Source of the DNA: Microbacterium mitrae
Lineage (GTDB): Bacteria; Actinomycetota; Actinomycetes; Actinomycetales; Microbacteriaceae
Assembly (NCBI RefSeq): GCF_008017445.1
Contig: NZ_VRSW01000003.1
Span: forward strand, 108,279 to 172,278
Direction: 5' to 3'
Length of the DNA: 64,000 bases
The notes under the pieces are model-generated. The model did no database searches. It saw only the letters and a program-made list of their open reading frames with translations, and had not been told where the DNA came from. Positions 33,403-43,196 of this stretch are shown one piece after another; within the stretch, counting starts at the first letter, position 1; each line of letters begins with the position of its first letter. The translations under genes were made by a program, and so were the position numbers.

Positions 33403-33552
33403 GCGTTGGCGGGGGAGGGGAGTCGGCGGGGGCAAGGGATTCAGTGCAGGCCGCCGCGGCTCTGGTGGCTTCGGCGCGGGGCACAATAGGGTGAAAGACG
33501 ACGGGGGCTCACGAGGCGCTCGTTGTTTTGCCACTCGACGAAGAATGGATTC

Positions 33553-36264
33553 ATGAGTACGACGCGCCCGATCCGATTGCTCCGGCTGACGCGTGCCCGC
33601 ACTTTTGCGCACGGTGCGCTCGCGGCGGGCGTCGGGCTGCTGATCGCATTCGTCGTGTTTTTGGTCGCGACGCTTGGCGCATGGATCACCGTTGACACGC
33701 ATCGCGCGCTGGTGACGGCGATCGGAACCAGTGACTCGGCTGAGCTGGTGTTGGAGACTCGCGTCGGTAGCGACTCCGCGGCGCAAGACGAGGCTGCCGC
33801 ATCTGTCATTCATGGCGCTCTCGGGCCGAACGTTCTCGTCACGCGGGAGCCGGTGGGCAGCGACGGTGAACTCGTGCAATACGTCGTCACGCCTGACGCC
33901 GCTACCCTCACCCCGGCCGCGGTAACCCGCATTGCCGCAGGCATCACGTCGCTTGAAGATCGCTTTCGCACCTCAACTGCCGCGGTCGGTGGCCTGACCG
34001 TCAGCGGCGGACTCGCGGCCACCATGGCAGACGCGGGCGCAGGCGCCGTCTCAAGTGCCGCGATTTCACCGATTCCGCTCGCCATCATCGCGGTGCTGGG
34101 TTGGTTCGCGGTGATGGAACTCAGCCGGGCATGGGGGCGGGCGCGTGCGCGTGAGACCTCGCTGCTCACCGCGCGTGGAATGTCGCGGGGTCAGAAGGCC
34201 GCGCTGACGACGGGCGAGATGCTGCTCATCACGCTGGCCGCAAGCGTCATCGGATTTGCCGCAGCCTTCACGGTGACCTGGTTGCGCGCGGGCACGGCAG
34301 CACCCGCCGCCATTGCCAGCGGCCTCCCGCTCACCATCACCGCTGTCGTGGTGCTCGCGGTGACGGCCGGAACCAGCGTCGCGCGCGCTGCGGAGAGCGA
34401 AGCGCAAGTATCGGCTCGCGCCGCGCGATTCACCCAGGTGGCCTCCGTTGGCGCGCTCGCCCTCATTGTCTTTTCAGCCGTACTCGCGGTGTGGCAGCTG
34501 TTTGCCACCCGAGACACCCCGGTCGATGCGCCGTGGCGGGTGGCGTTGTCTTCGCTCGCGCCGATCCTGTCGTTGATTGCCGCGGCCCTGATCGCGGTAT
34601 TGATCTCCGCGCCGCTCGCTCGCGCCGTCGCCGCCGTCGCAGGCACACGCCCCGGCTTGTCGCCGACGCTGCCCGCGCGCAACGTCGCTCGACGGCTGCC
34701 GGCCTACGCGACCGCCGTAGCCCTCGTTGTCATCACGGTTTCTGGCGCGGTTTTTGCGGGTAGCTATGTCGCAACGTGGGAGAAGGCCTCGGGCTCTGCC
34801 GCCGCGTTGAGCGCGGGCGCCGAGGTGCGCGTGCAGAGTGGTTTTGTCTCGCCGGCAGACCTGCGCGAGGCCAACGAGTTGGGTACGGCTGCCGCGGTCT
34901 ACGCCGTTGACGTGGTGGTCGGCGAGATTGATGCCGGCCTCGTCGCCATTTCACAAGACCGTCTGGCTGACGTCGTGATCGGCATTCCCGGCCTTGTCGC
35001 CCCCGCAGCGCTGGCGCAAACCGTCGCAACCGACTCAGTCGCCCTCGAACTTCCGCCCAACGCGACCGAGCTCGAATTCACCGTCACGGCCGAGGGTGTC
35101 GAACAGCCCGTGTACACGTCGAGCGCGCAGATTTGGGTGGCTGATGACAGCGGCGTCGCGTCGCTCGTGACAGTCACCTTCTCCGATGCCGAAGAAACCT
35201 CGCGCCAACCCGACCCCAACGATGGGTTCTACGGCGACCTCGTGGTCACCACCTTGACGGGCACAGCCACCCTCCCGGCCGGGGTGACGAGCATTCTCAG
35301 CGTCGGACTCACGGCGGTTGATGGCGGGCGGTACGACGGAACCATTGTGACGTTCACCGCACCCAAGCTCTCCGCCATCGCTGACGACGAGACCGTTCCG
35401 ATTGACTTTCAACCCGCCACGCCCAGCATGATTCTCGGTGGATCGGTGCGGGCAGGCACCAGCAGCCCGTACGGCGTGCTGTGGAGCACGCGAGCCGCTG
35501 CTCCCGTGGTTCCGATCGTCGTTTCTCAGTCATTCGCGACAGAGCTGAGCCTTACCGTTGGCGACACCGTCGACCTGCGGGTCGATGGAACCGGGAGATC
35601 CTTTTCAGCACAGGTTGCCGCCATTGTTGAGGCGATTCCGGGCGTCGCATCGGCGCGCGGCGTGCTGCTGTCGTTGGACGCCGCCGTGCAGGCGGCCGTG
35701 CCGGTCGGAACCTTCCGCGACGCGCCGACGACGCCGCCCGCGCCCAACGAGATCTGGCTCGCCGGCGTCGACCCGGCGGAGGCGGCCGACGCACTCGGCG
35801 CAGACGTTTCGGTGCCGACCGATGTGGCCGCCGTGATCACGGGCGGCCTCATCACAACGTGGTGGATCGCGCCGGTGGGTGCTGCCCTGCTGGCGAGCAT
35901 CGCGCTCATCGCGATGCTCGCCTCGCTAACGGCGACGCGAGCGGGCGAGGTGCTGATCTTGCGTGCGGTCGGGGTCGCTCCGCGTGCCCAGGCGCGGATG
36001 CGCATTGTCGAGGCCGCGACCGTCGTGACCACCGCGACCCTGCTCGGGGCGCTTGCCGGGTGGGGCATGAGCGCGCTGACGGTTCCGCTTCTCGTGAGCG
36101 CCGCCGTACCCGGATCCCGCCAACTCACCCTCGCGATGAATCCGGTCATCATCGGCGCCGTCATCGGCATTATCGCCGTGGCCTTCGTGATCTCGGCCGT
36201 CGTGATTGCCGGCATGGTTCGCAAGCACGCCACTTCCACACGAATCGCGGAGGCAGCCGAATGA
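33553..36264 (+). CDS. FtsX/MacB-type ABC transporter permease
   Basis: A 903-residue permease. It has an N-terminal membrane helix (HGALAAGVGLLIAFVVF), a large extracytoplasmic domain, a first FtsX bundle (about 170-400), a second external domain, and a C-terminal FtsX bundle (WIAPVGAALLASIALIAMLASLTA ... LLGALAGWGMSALTVPLL). The architecture fits mechanotransmission-type exporters that move lipids, peptides or antibiotics. It is the first of four genes joined by ATGA overlaps. The cargo is unknown. Confidence 0.9.
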   Translation: MSTTRPIRLLRLTRARTFAHGALAAGVGLLIAFVVFLVATLGAWITVDTHRALVTAIGTSDSAELVLETRVGSDSAAQDEAAASVIHGALGPNVLVTREPVGSDGELVQYVVTPDAATLTPAAVTRIAAGITSLEDRFRTSTAAVGGLTVSGGLAATMADAGAGAVSSAAISPIPLAIIAVLGWFAVMELSRAWGRARARETSLLTARGMSRGQKAALTTGEMLLITLAASVIGFAAAFTVTWLRAGTAAPAAIASGLPLTITAVVVLAVTAGTSVARAAESEAQVSARAARFTQVASVGALALIVFSAVLAVWQLFATRDTPVDAPWRVALSSLAPILSLIAAALIAVLISAPLARAVAAVAGTRPGLSPTLPARNVARRLPAYATAVALVVITVSGAVFAGSYVATWEKASGSAAALSAGAEVRVQSGFVSPADLREANELGTAAAVYAVDVVVGEIDAGLVAISQDRLADVVIGIPGLVAPAALAQTVATDSVALELPPNATELEFTVTAEGVEQPVYTSSAQIWVADDSGVASLVTVTFSDAEETSRQPDPNDGFYGDLVVTTLTGTATLPAGVTSILSVGLTAVDGGRYDGTIVTFTAPKLSAIADDETVPIDFQPATPSMILGGSVRAGTSSPYGVLWSTRAAAPVVPIVVSQSFATELSLTVGDTVDLRVDGTGRSFSAQVAAIVEAIPGVASARGVLLSLDAAVQAAVPVGTFRDAPTTPPAPNEIWLAGVDPAEAADALGADVSVPTDVAAVITGGLITTWWIAPVGAALLASIALIAMLASLTATRAGEVLILRAVGVAPRAQARMRIVEAATVVTTATLLGALAGWGMSALTVPLLVSAAVPGSRQLTLAMNPVIIGAVIGIIAVAFVISAVVIAGMVRKHATSTRIAEAAE

Positions 36265-38999
36265 GCCTTTCGCGCCCTCGTCTGATTGCGACGCATTGGC
36301 GCCACGCCCCCGGCGCCAGCCTCGTGGTTGCGCTGATCGTGGCGCTTCTCGCCGTCGCGATTACGGTGTTGCCGCACGCGCTGTCATCAATCCGCGAAGA
36401 CACGCTCAGCGAACGCCTCGACCAGACATCGGTGACGAGCCGCGACCTCACGGCCAAAGCTGCCGACGTCTCGCTCGTTGGTTCCGGAACCAGTGAGCGG
36501 GTTCCTGCGGAGTATCGCCCGCAATGGGGTGCGATCGAAGACCGACTGCAAACGATTCGGGCGGAGGCGCCCGCCCATCTGGCCGCGGCGCTGCAAGACC
36601 CGTATTACGTCAGCATCGCGGGCGGCATGGATCCGGCACTGGATGGGCGCATTTTCATGGCGATGGATCCGCTCTATGACACGCATCTCACGCTGGTTGA
36701 GGGGCGACTCCCGGAGCTGATCGAACCCGACGGCGACACGTTTAATTTCGAGCTCGTTGCCTCCGTCGCAACCGCCGAGGGGTTCGATTGGAAGGTCGGG
36801 GAGACGCGCGAGGTTCCGCTCGGCGAACTCTTCAAGATCGATGGCGATACCGGTCAGGTCATTGCGGCGCCAACGCCGAGATTTACTCTCGTCGGAACGT
36901 ATGAGCCTGACGAACCGTCATCGTCGTACTGGGCTGCGCTGACCCCGCTGATGCAGCCAACGACCTACTACGACCCCTACGGCCAGCCCTCTATCACCGG
37001 CTACTTCTTCACGAACCCCGCGGTGATTGAACAGGTGCACTTTCAGGTGCCGACGCCAACCACGTTCTGGTTTCCGGTCGACGAGTCCCAACTCTCGGAG
37101 GCAGACACGTCGGTTCTCGTGGGAGAGCTGGCGACGTTTACCTCGGCCGTGCACCCGCTGACCCCAAACCCCGGCGCCGGATTGCAGTTTGAAACCGGCC
37201 TCGGCGATGCCCTCAGTCGCGTCGCCGCCACCAACCACGCATTCACCGCGCTCGCGCTGATCTTCGTCGCCGGCCCCGTCGGCGTTGGCGCCGCGGTGCT
37301 GATTCTTGGCGCCCGCATGATCTCCCAGCATCGACGCAGCGCCTTCGCCCTGCTGGATGCCCGTGGTGCCAGCCCCGCTCAGCGCCGACTGTTGATGGCG
37401 GGCGAAGGTCTGCTCGCTGGGCTTCCCGCCGCGATTGTCGGTGCTGGAGTGGGCATCACGCTCGTGTTGACGCTGCTCACCCGCTCGAGCGCACCACTGT
37501 TTTCACCGCTCACCGTCGTGATTCTCGTCGCTCTGGCGCTCTTCCCCGCGGCTGCTCTTGCGGCGACCGCGCCGGGGGCGGAACGCGCGGTGCGCGTCGA
37601 TGATGCCGCGCCGTCGCGCGTGCGCCTGTTTGTTGAACTCGGCGTGCTGATTCTCACGGCCGCTGCCACCATCACGTTCGTCGGTCGCGGCGCGGGCAGC
37701 CCCGAAACCGGGATCGACCCGCTGGCCACGCTCACGCCGCTCCTACTCACCATTGCCGCGGCTCTGGTGACCCTGCGTCTGTACCCGCTCGTGCTCCGAG
37801 CCATTCATGCCCGCTTGCGTGCCGGGCGCGGCTTTGTCGACTTTGTTGGTTCCGCGCGCGCCGTTCGTGAGGCATCAGCCGGTGCCGCGGCGCTACTGGC
37901 ATTGCTGGTCGGCGTATCCATCGCCGTCTCATCGACTGTCGTGCTCTCGACCATCGACGCAAGCGCGCAACGCATGGCGGAGATTCGTGCCGGTGCTGAC
38001 CTCACCCTGAGCGTGCCGCGCTTTGCCGACGACGCTGCCGAGCGGGTTGCCGCCCTCGACGGCGTCGATGAGGTCGTGGCCGTGCGATCCGTGCCCAATA
38101 TCGCCGTGGTCGTCGGCACCCGCACCACACGCCTGCCGATGTACGCGCTCGATTCTGCGGCGTTCGCTCGCATCTCGCCGCACCCTGACGCGCTCCTGCC
38201 CGGTGGCGTCTCGCTCGTGGCTGATGGTTCCATCCCCGTCATCGTGTCCAAATCCGCCTCTGAGCGTCTCGGCATTGGGCTGGGTGATCTCACCATCGGC
38301 GGCACGCAGCAAAAGGTCACTGCGACCGTCGTCGCGATTGTTGAAGGCACCGCGGGGTTCGCGGCCATGGACACCTGGATTCTGATTGATGAGTCACACC
38401 TGGCCGATGTTGTGCCGGTGGCCGGAACCGTCACCACGTTGCTGGTGGATGTCGCCGCAGGCGCCGAGCCGGCTGACGTGATCGCTGAGGTGACCGCAGA
38501 CGTCGAACCGCTGGTCACCGCGATCACGGCGGAGTCGGCCAGCGCCGACGCTTCATCGGCGTCGACCACGGCCGGGCTTCGTGGCACGCTGTTTGCCGCC
38601 ATCGCTCTGACGGCGCTGCTGTGTGCCATTGCCGTGGTGCTGACGCTCGTGCTCAACGCGCCGGCACGGGCGCGCCTGCTGGCGCTATTGAAGACGCTCG
38701 GCGCACCACCTCGCTCCGGTGCCGGCATTGTGTCGTGGGAGCTGGTTCCGCTGTGCATTGCGGCGGTCGTCGCCGGAACCGCTTTCGGGCTGGCGCTGCC
38801 CGTGCTGTTGTTTCAGGTGCTGGATCTGCGCTCCTTCTCGGGGGCAGATTCTGCGCCCGCGTACAGCGTTGATCCGCTGCTGCTCGCCGTCTCATTGGGT
38901 GGCTTCTTGCTGGTCGCCGCCCTGTTTACCCTGTTGTCGCTGTTCTTCGCACGCCGCGTGAAGGTGTCGAGCGTGCTGCGAACCGTGGAGGAATCATGA
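36261..38999 (+). CDS. FtsX-type ABC transporter permease, second subunit
   Basis: A 912-residue paralogue-like partner of the preceding permease. It has a first helix near GASLVVALIVALLAVAITVL, an external domain with several SGTS/YEPDEPSSSYW surface stretches, a middle bundle (FTALALIFVAGPVGVGAAVLILGARM), then a second half ending GGFLLVAALFTLLSLFFARRVKVSSVLR. It probably forms a heterodimer with the first permease. The ATG overlaps the previous stop by 4 nt, so the much longer in-frame ORF is not used. Confidence 0.9.
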   Translation: MSLSRPRLIATHWRHAPGASLVVALIVALLAVAITVLPHALSSIREDTLSERLDQTSVTSRDLTAKAADVSLVGSGTSERVPAEYRPQWGAIEDRLQTIRAEAPAHLAAALQDPYYVSIAGGMDPALDGRIFMAMDPLYDTHLTLVEGRLPELIEPDGDTFNFELVASVATAEGFDWKVGETREVPLGELFKIDGDTGQVIAAPTPRFTLVGTYEPDEPSSSYWAALTPLMQPTTYYDPYGQPSITGYFFTNPAVIEQVHFQVPTPTTFWFPVDESQLSEADTSVLVGELATFTSAVHPLTPNPGAGLQFETGLGDALSRVAATNHAFTALALIFVAGPVGVGAAVLILGARMISQHRRSAFALLDARGASPAQRRLLMAGEGLLAGLPAAIVGAGVGITLVLTLLTRSSAPLFSPLTVVILVALALFPAAALAATAPGAERAVRVDDAAPSRVRLFVELGVLILTAAATITFVGRGAGSPETGIDPLATLTPLLLTIAAALVTLRLYPLVLRAIHARLRAGRGFVDFVGSARAVREASAGAAALLALLVGVSIAVSSTVVLSTIDASAQRMAEIRAGADLTLSVPRFADDAAERVAALDGVDEVVAVRSVPNIAVVVGTRTTRLPMYALDSAAFARISPHPDALLPGGVSLVADGSIPVIVSKSASERLGIGLGDLTIGGTQQKVTATVVAIVEGTAGFAAMDTWILIDESHLADVVPVAGTVTTLLVDVAAGAEPADVIAEVTADVEPLVTAITAESASADASSASTTAGLRGTLFAAIALTALLCAIAVVLTLVLNAPARARLLALLKTLGAPPRSGAGIVSWELVPLCIAAVVAGTAFGLALPVLLFQVLDLRSFSGADSAPAYSVDPLLLAVSLGGFLLVAALFTLLSLFFARRVKVSSVLRTVEES

Positions 39000-39946
39000 C
39001 CGATGTGATGACCGACCCCGCCGCGACGGGCGAGCCAGACATTGTCTGCTCAGACCTGGTGCGCATCTTCGCGGTGAAGGGGCGTGACGGCAAGGCTGTG
39101 GAGGTGCAGGCCCTGCAGGGCCTCAACCTGCGCGTGGATCAGGGTGAGCTGGTGGCCGTTGTGGGCGCATCGGGGTCGGGCAAGAGCACGCTGCTGTCGA
39201 TCTTGTCGAGCCTGGACACGCCAACGGCCGGCGTTGCTCGCGTCGCCGGGCGCGACCTGCTGACGATGACTCGAAAGCAACGCGTCGCGTTTCGACGAGA
39301 AGATGTCGGATTTGTGTGGCAACAGACCTCGCGCAACCTGCTGCCGTATTTGACGGCGGCAGAAAACGTCGGCGCCGTGTTGGCGATCGTGGGCGAACCC
39401 AAGGGTGCTCAGGCTCGCGCTAACCGCGTGAACGAGCTCTTGGACCTGCTGGAGATTTCGCATCTGGCCGACCGCAAGCCGACCGCGCTGTCGGGCGGCG
39501 AGCAGCAGCGCGTCGCGATCGCCTGCTCGATCGCCCACACACCGCGCGTGGTGCTGGCAGACGAGCCAACCGGTGAGCTTGACGATGAAACCAGTGTGCA
39601 GGTGCTGGAGGCGATGCGCTCGGTCAACCGCGAGCTAGGTGTGACCACGCTCATCGTGACCCACGACCCGACGGTTTCTGAGCACGTGGCACGCACCGTG
39701 CAGATTCGAGACGGACGCACGGCAACGGAGGTGCTTCGTTCCACTCGCGTCGACGAGCACGGCGCCGAGCACGCGGTCGCCGAAGAGTACGCCGTGCTCG
39801 ACAAGGTGGGGCGTCTGCAGCTGCCCGACGAGTTCGTCTCATCACTCAACCTCAGAGAGCGCGTGCGGCTGGCGCTTGAGCCCGATCACGTTGGCGTCTG
39901 GCCCGGCCAAAAACAGGCCAACGACGACGAAGGTGAGTCATCATGA
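38996..39946 (+). CDS. ABC transporter ATP-binding protein (LolD/MacB type)
   Basis: A 316-residue ATPase: Walker A GASGSGKST, Q-loop in WQQTSRN, signature LSGGEQQRVAIA, Walker B VVLADEPTGELDD and the H-loop in IVTHDPTV. A C-terminal extension of about 90 residues (after VQIRDGRTATEV) is unusual for LolD-like ATPases and may be regulatory. It drives the two FtsX-type permeases. Start and stop overlap both neighbours. Confidence 0.95.
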   Translation: MTDVMTDPAATGEPDIVCSDLVRIFAVKGRDGKAVEVQALQGLNLRVDQGELVAVVGASGSGKSTLLSILSSLDTPTAGVARVAGRDLLTMTRKQRVAFRREDVGFVWQQTSRNLLPYLTAAENVGAVLAIVGEPKGAQARANRVNELLDLLEISHLADRKPTALSGGEQQRVAIACSIAHTPRVVLADEPTGELDDETSVQVLEAMRSVNRELGVTTLIVTHDPTVSEHVARTVQIRDGRTATEVLRSTRVDEHGAEHAVAEEYAVLDKVGRLQLPDEFVSSLNLRERVRLALEPDHVGVWPGQKQANDDEGESS

Positions 39947-40803
39947 CCGTGTTGCTCAAGGCCAGCCACCTGACCCGCACCTATTCGTCTGCCGCCGGCG
40001 ATGTGCATGCCTGCGTCGATGTGTCACTTGAGGTGTCGGCGGGTGAGCTCGTGGTGGTGCGCGGGCCATCGGGCGCGGGCAAGTCCACCCTGCTCAACCT
40101 GCTGGGCACGCTCGATAAGCCAACGAGCGGAACCATTGAGATTGATGGGCAGGAGGTGACGGCACTGGGCGAAGACGCGTTGGCGGCGATCCGTCGCGAC
40201 AACCTCGGCTTCATCTTTCAGTCGTTCGGTCTGGTGTCGATTCTCTCGGCCGCAGAAAATGTGGAGCTTCCGTTGCGGATCGCCGGCATCGCGGCCGACG
40301 AGAGGACGGAGCGCGTCGATGAAGCGCTGGTTCGGGTGGGCTTGGAAAAGCATGCCGAGCAGCGCCCCAGCGAGCTTTCCGGCGGTCAGCAGCAACGCGT
40401 CGGCATCGCCCGCGCCATTGTCTCGCGCCCGCAGATTCTGATTGCCGACGAGCCGACCGGTCAGCTGGACTCGCGCACCGCGGCAAGCATCATGGACCTC
40501 CTGTCGGTGCTGGCGCACGAGCAGGGGCTCGCCGCGATCGTGTCAACGCACGACCCGCTGCTGGTGGCCCGCGCCGACCGCGTCATCGACATTCATGATG
40601 GTCGTATCACGGCGGTCACGGAGAGCGAGGCTGTCGCTACCGCGCACGAGGCGCAACCTGACGTGCAGCCCGCGGTGGAGGTTCCGACTCCACCGCTGAC
40701 GCGCAAGGCGCTCAAGGTGCAGCGCGCCATGACCGGGGAGATTCCCATCATCCAGTTCTCGGACGAGCGTGAGGCCGCGGCGAAGCCGTCGGACGAGGAG
40801 TAA
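39943..40803 (+). CDS. ABC transporter ATP-binding protein, second subunit
   Basis: A 286-residue LolD/MacB-type ATPase with Walker A GPSGAGKST, Q-loop in IFQSFGLV, signature LSGGQQQRVGIARAIV, Walker B ILIADEPTGQLDS and STHDPLL. A C-terminal tail of about 55 residues ends very acidic. With the preceding ATPase it suggests an asymmetric exporter using two different ATPases and two different permeases. Last gene of the operon. Confidence 0.94.
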   Translation: MTVLLKASHLTRTYSSAAGDVHACVDVSLEVSAGELVVVRGPSGAGKSTLLNLLGTLDKPTSGTIEIDGQEVTALGEDALAAIRRDNLGFIFQSFGLVSILSAAENVELPLRIAGIAADERTERVDEALVRVGLEKHAEQRPSELSGGQQQRVGIARAIVSRPQILIADEPTGQLDSRTAASIMDLLSVLAHEQGLAAIVSTHDPLLVARADRVIDIHDGRITAVTESEAVATAHEAQPDVQPAVEVPTPPLTRKALKVQRAMTGEIPIIQFSDEREAAAKPSDEE

Positions 40804-40853
40804 ACGAGCGGCTAACTCTCAGACTCACGGTGAGCCAATGGGATCATGGATGC

Positions 40854-42269
40854 ATGCCTGATACTCGCGATCTCGTTGATGCGGCCCGCTCTCACACCGT
40901 GGGCATTGTCGGCGGAGGTATCGCCGGCCTGATCGTCGCGTGGGAGTGCGCCAAGGTCGGTATGACAGTGACGCTGTGGGAGGCGGCAGATGTGGGCGGC
41001 ATGACCCGCCTTGATACGGTCGGTGACACCACGGTTGATGTGGCTGCTGGTGCCCTCACGCGCAACGCCGCCGTCGATGGGGTGCTTGATGCCTTTGGAA
41101 TGACCGGTGAGCTGGTGCCGGCTGCCACGACGGCGCGCTGGCTGTTGCAGAAGACGCCGCTCGCGCTGCCTGAATCGCCCGCCCTCGGCGTGCCAGCGAA
41201 CCCGTTTGCCTCCGAGGTGACGAGCATCATCGGGTGGGGTGGCGTCTGGCGTGCCTACCTTGACCGCCTCAAGCCCGTGCTCACCATTGGCAATGCGGAG
41301 AACCTCGGTGAACTGGTGCGCGAACGCATGGGCGCGAAGGTGCGAGACCGACTGGTGGCACCGCACACGCGTGCTGAGCTGCGCCTTGACCCAGACGGCG
41401 TCGTGATTGATGTCGCGCTGCCCGAACTCAACGGGGCGCTGACGCGCGCCGGAAGTCTCTCGGGCGGAGTTGGGTTGCTTGAGCAACCGGCACCGCCGCT
41501 TGGTCTCAGCGGTGGCGTGGGGCGGATCGCCGCGGCCCTGCGTGCGCGCATTGGTGAGCTCGGCGGCACGGTTTACGACCACGCACGCGTCACCAGCGCC
41601 CGCCAAACGGGCGACGAGTGGACGCTGCAGATCGCGACCGCAGACGCGGAACCGGGCGAACCCGCTCAGCGCGAAGCGACGCAGGGCGATGCCGCGCACA
41701 GCGAAGCCACCGTGCAGCATCTCGTGATCGCGTCCGACGAGCGCGGGGCGCGCGAGCTGTTGGCCGCACACGTCGTCGCACTGCCCGCCGAGACGGCAAC
41801 CGAGCAGACCGTCGTGACGCTCGCCGTTGGCGGCGTGCCCGCGCAGTCAATTCGGGGCGCGGGACTGTACGCGGCTGAGGGCGACGCCGCGGTGGCGCGT
41901 GTCGATCACGTGACGGCGCAGTGGCCGAATATGCCTCGCGGTTCCGGGCAAGAGATTTTTCGCGTCACCATTCCAGGGCACACGATGGCCGATGATCGAG
42001 CCATCGAGGCAAGCATTTCTGCGATTGCGGCGGCGTACGCGGCGGATGCTCGCGTTCTTGACGCGCGAGTGGAACGCTTCCTGCGCGCGCAGGATCGTGC
42101 AGCCAGCGGTCATGCCGACCGGGTCGCGACGATTCGCGCCTCGATCGCCAAGCTGCCTCAGCTGGATGTGGTGGGCGCGTGGGTGGCGGGCGATGGCGTG
42201 GCTGAGGTCGTCGCGGACGCCATCCAAACCGCAGAAACAATTCGACGCCGGGCACTGTTTGCTGGGTGA
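40854..42269 (+). CDS. hemY: FAD-dependent protoporphyrinogen/coproporphyrinogen oxidase-like
   Basis: A 471-residue amine-oxidase-fold flavoprotein. The dinucleotide-binding VGGGIAGLIVAWECAKVGMTVTLWEA starts at about residue 16, and GGMTRLDTVGD and LSGGVGRIAAALRARIGELGG are the typical PPO/CgoX blocks. The C-terminal AGDGVAEVVADAIQTAETIRRR closes the FAD site. With hemD 1.4 kb downstream, a role in heme synthesis is likely; in Actinobacteria the substrate is usually coproporphyrinogen III. I start at ATG 40854; a GTG 8 codons upstream is possible. Confidence 0.85.
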   Translation: MPDTRDLVDAARSHTVGIVGGGIAGLIVAWECAKVGMTVTLWEAADVGGMTRLDTVGDTTVDVAAGALTRNAAVDGVLDAFGMTGELVPAATTARWLLQKTPLALPESPALGVPANPFASEVTSIIGWGGVWRAYLDRLKPVLTIGNAENLGELVRERMGAKVRDRLVAPHTRAELRLDPDGVVIDVALPELNGALTRAGSLSGGVGLLEQPAPPLGLSGGVGRIAAALRARIGELGGTVYDHARVTSARQTGDEWTLQIATADAEPGEPAQREATQGDAAHSEATVQHLVIASDERGARELLAAHVVALPAETATEQTVVTLAVGGVPAQSIRGAGLYAAEGDAAVARVDHVTAQWPNMPRGSGQEIFRVTIPGHTMADDRAIEASISAIAAAYAADARVLDARVERFLRAQDRAASGHADRVATIRASIAKLPQLDVVGAWVAGDGVAEVVADAIQTAETIRRRALFAG

Positions 42270-42276
42270 GACATGG

Positions 42277-42292
42277 ATGCCAGAAATGGCAT
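42277..42292 (+). promoter_or_regulatory. ATGCCA-GAAA-TGGCAT hairpin
   Basis: A perfect 6-bp stem with a GAAA tetraloop lies just after the oxidase stop and before a TATAGGG/TACGCT promoter-like stretch of the YtxH gene. It could be a weak terminator or an operator. Confidence 0.35.
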
Positions 42293-42345
42293 ATAGGGCT
42301 ACGCTGAATCACGTACCTGCAATTTTTCGCCACAAAGGGGGACCT

Positions 42346-42783
42346 ATGAAGGGCAAAATCGGACTCGTCATTGGGCTGACAGCCGGATACGTGCTCGGGG
42401 CACGTGCTGGCCGCGAGCGGTACAACCAGATCGCCAAGTTTGCCTCATCGGTGTGGAACACCGCCCCGGTGCAGAAGCAGGTTGGCAAGGCGAAGGAGTT
42501 CGCTAAGTCGTCGGCCATGGCCCTGCCTGGCGCGGTTTGGGACACGGCGGTCAAGGTGACCAAGGCCGCCTCGTCGCAGAAGACGCCCGGTGAGAAGCTG
42601 GACGCCGCGATCTCCGAAACGAAGAAGGCTGGCCCCGCCGTCTCCAGCGCTGCCGAGAAGTCGGCCGATGCGCTGAGCGATGCCGCCGAAGACCTCGTCG
42701 AAAAGGTCACCGCGGCGAAGCCTGCGCCGAAGTCCGCTAAGCCCGCGCCTAAGAAGACGACGCGCACGAGCAAGAAAGACTAA
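42346..42783 (+). CDS. YtxH-like membrane-associated protein
   Basis: A 145-residue protein beginning MKGKIGLVIGLTAGYVLGARAGRERY, the actinobacterial YtxH-like opening: one hydrophobic segment with GYVLGARAGRERY. A Lys/Ala-rich helical body and a Lys/Pro-rich tail (KPAPKSAKPAPKKTTRTSKK) follow. AAAGGGGG lies upstream of the ATG. It is first of a tight trio with Holin-X and DUF3618 proteins, likely a cell-envelope stress module; molecular function is unknown. Confidence 0.8.
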   Translation: MKGKIGLVIGLTAGYVLGARAGRERYNQIAKFASSVWNTAPVQKQVGKAKEFAKSSAMALPGAVWDTAVKVTKAASSQKTPGEKLDAAISETKKAGPAVSSAAEKSADALSDAAEDLVEKVTAAKPAPKSAKPAPKKTTRTSKKD

Positions 42784-42785
42784 TC

Positions 42786-43196
42786 GTGACGAATCCCTCT
42801 GGCTTCCGCGACCGTTCGAAAGACGGTCTCCTCACCCTCGTCGGCGAGGTTCCGGAGCTCGTTAAGAACCTCGTCATCGCCGAGGTCAACTCTGCAAAGC
42901 AGTGGGTTGCCAAGGTGTCGAAAGACGCCGGCATCGGTGCGGTGTGGTTTATCGTCGCGCTCTTCTTCCTGTTTTGGGCGGTTCCGGCGTTTGCCGCGTT
43001 TGTCATTGTGGGCCTGTCCAGCTGGTGGCCGTGGTGGGTATCTACCCTGGTCGTCTTTGCCCTGCTGTTGGTGCTCGTTGCGGTGTTTGCCTTCCTCGGC
43101 ATCATGCGCATGAAGAAACTGACCGCGATTGAAGACCCCGTGACGGCCGCGAAGACGAACATCGCGATGGTGAAGGAAATTGCAGATGAGCTCTGA
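42786..43196 (+). CDS. Actinobacterial Holin-X (phage holin superfamily III) protein
   Basis: A 136-residue membrane protein with two long hydrophobic helices (GAVWFIVALFFLFWAVPAFAAFVIVGL and WWVSTLVVFALLLVLVAVFAFL) between amphipathic ends. Despite the holin-family name it is a chromosomal envelope protein in Actinobacteria, and no other phage genes are nearby. It starts with GTG 2 nt after the YtxH stop and overlaps the next gene by 11 nt. Confidence 0.82.
   Translation: MTNPSGFRDRSKDGLLTLVGEVPELVKNLVIAEVNSAKQWVAKVSKDAGIGAVWFIVALFFLFWAVPAFAAFVIVGLSSWWPWWVSTLVVFALLLVLVAVFAFLGIMRMKKLTAIEDPVTAAKTNIAMVKEIADEL

Larger units (their letters stand above)
32740..33552. other. 813-nt repeat-filled gap, no gene
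   Basis: The long ORFs here on both strands are Arg/Gly/Pro low-complexity products of repeats. The gap contains about twenty GGAACC/GGTTCC motifs, one 83-bp palindromic element and a 197-bp tandem duplication. A TAGGGT at 33487 may be the -10 of the ABC operon downstream. Confidence 0.7.

Noticed and set aside
32954-33879. Long overlapping ORFs on both strands (Arg/Gly/Pro-rich)
   Set aside because: They are translations of the repeat region and of antisense permease sequence, without domains or ribosome-binding sites.
42786-43196. Prophage remnant suggested by a holin-family protein
   Set aside because: Actinobacterial Holin-X proteins are chromosomal; no integrase, terminase, capsid or endolysin gene lies nearby.
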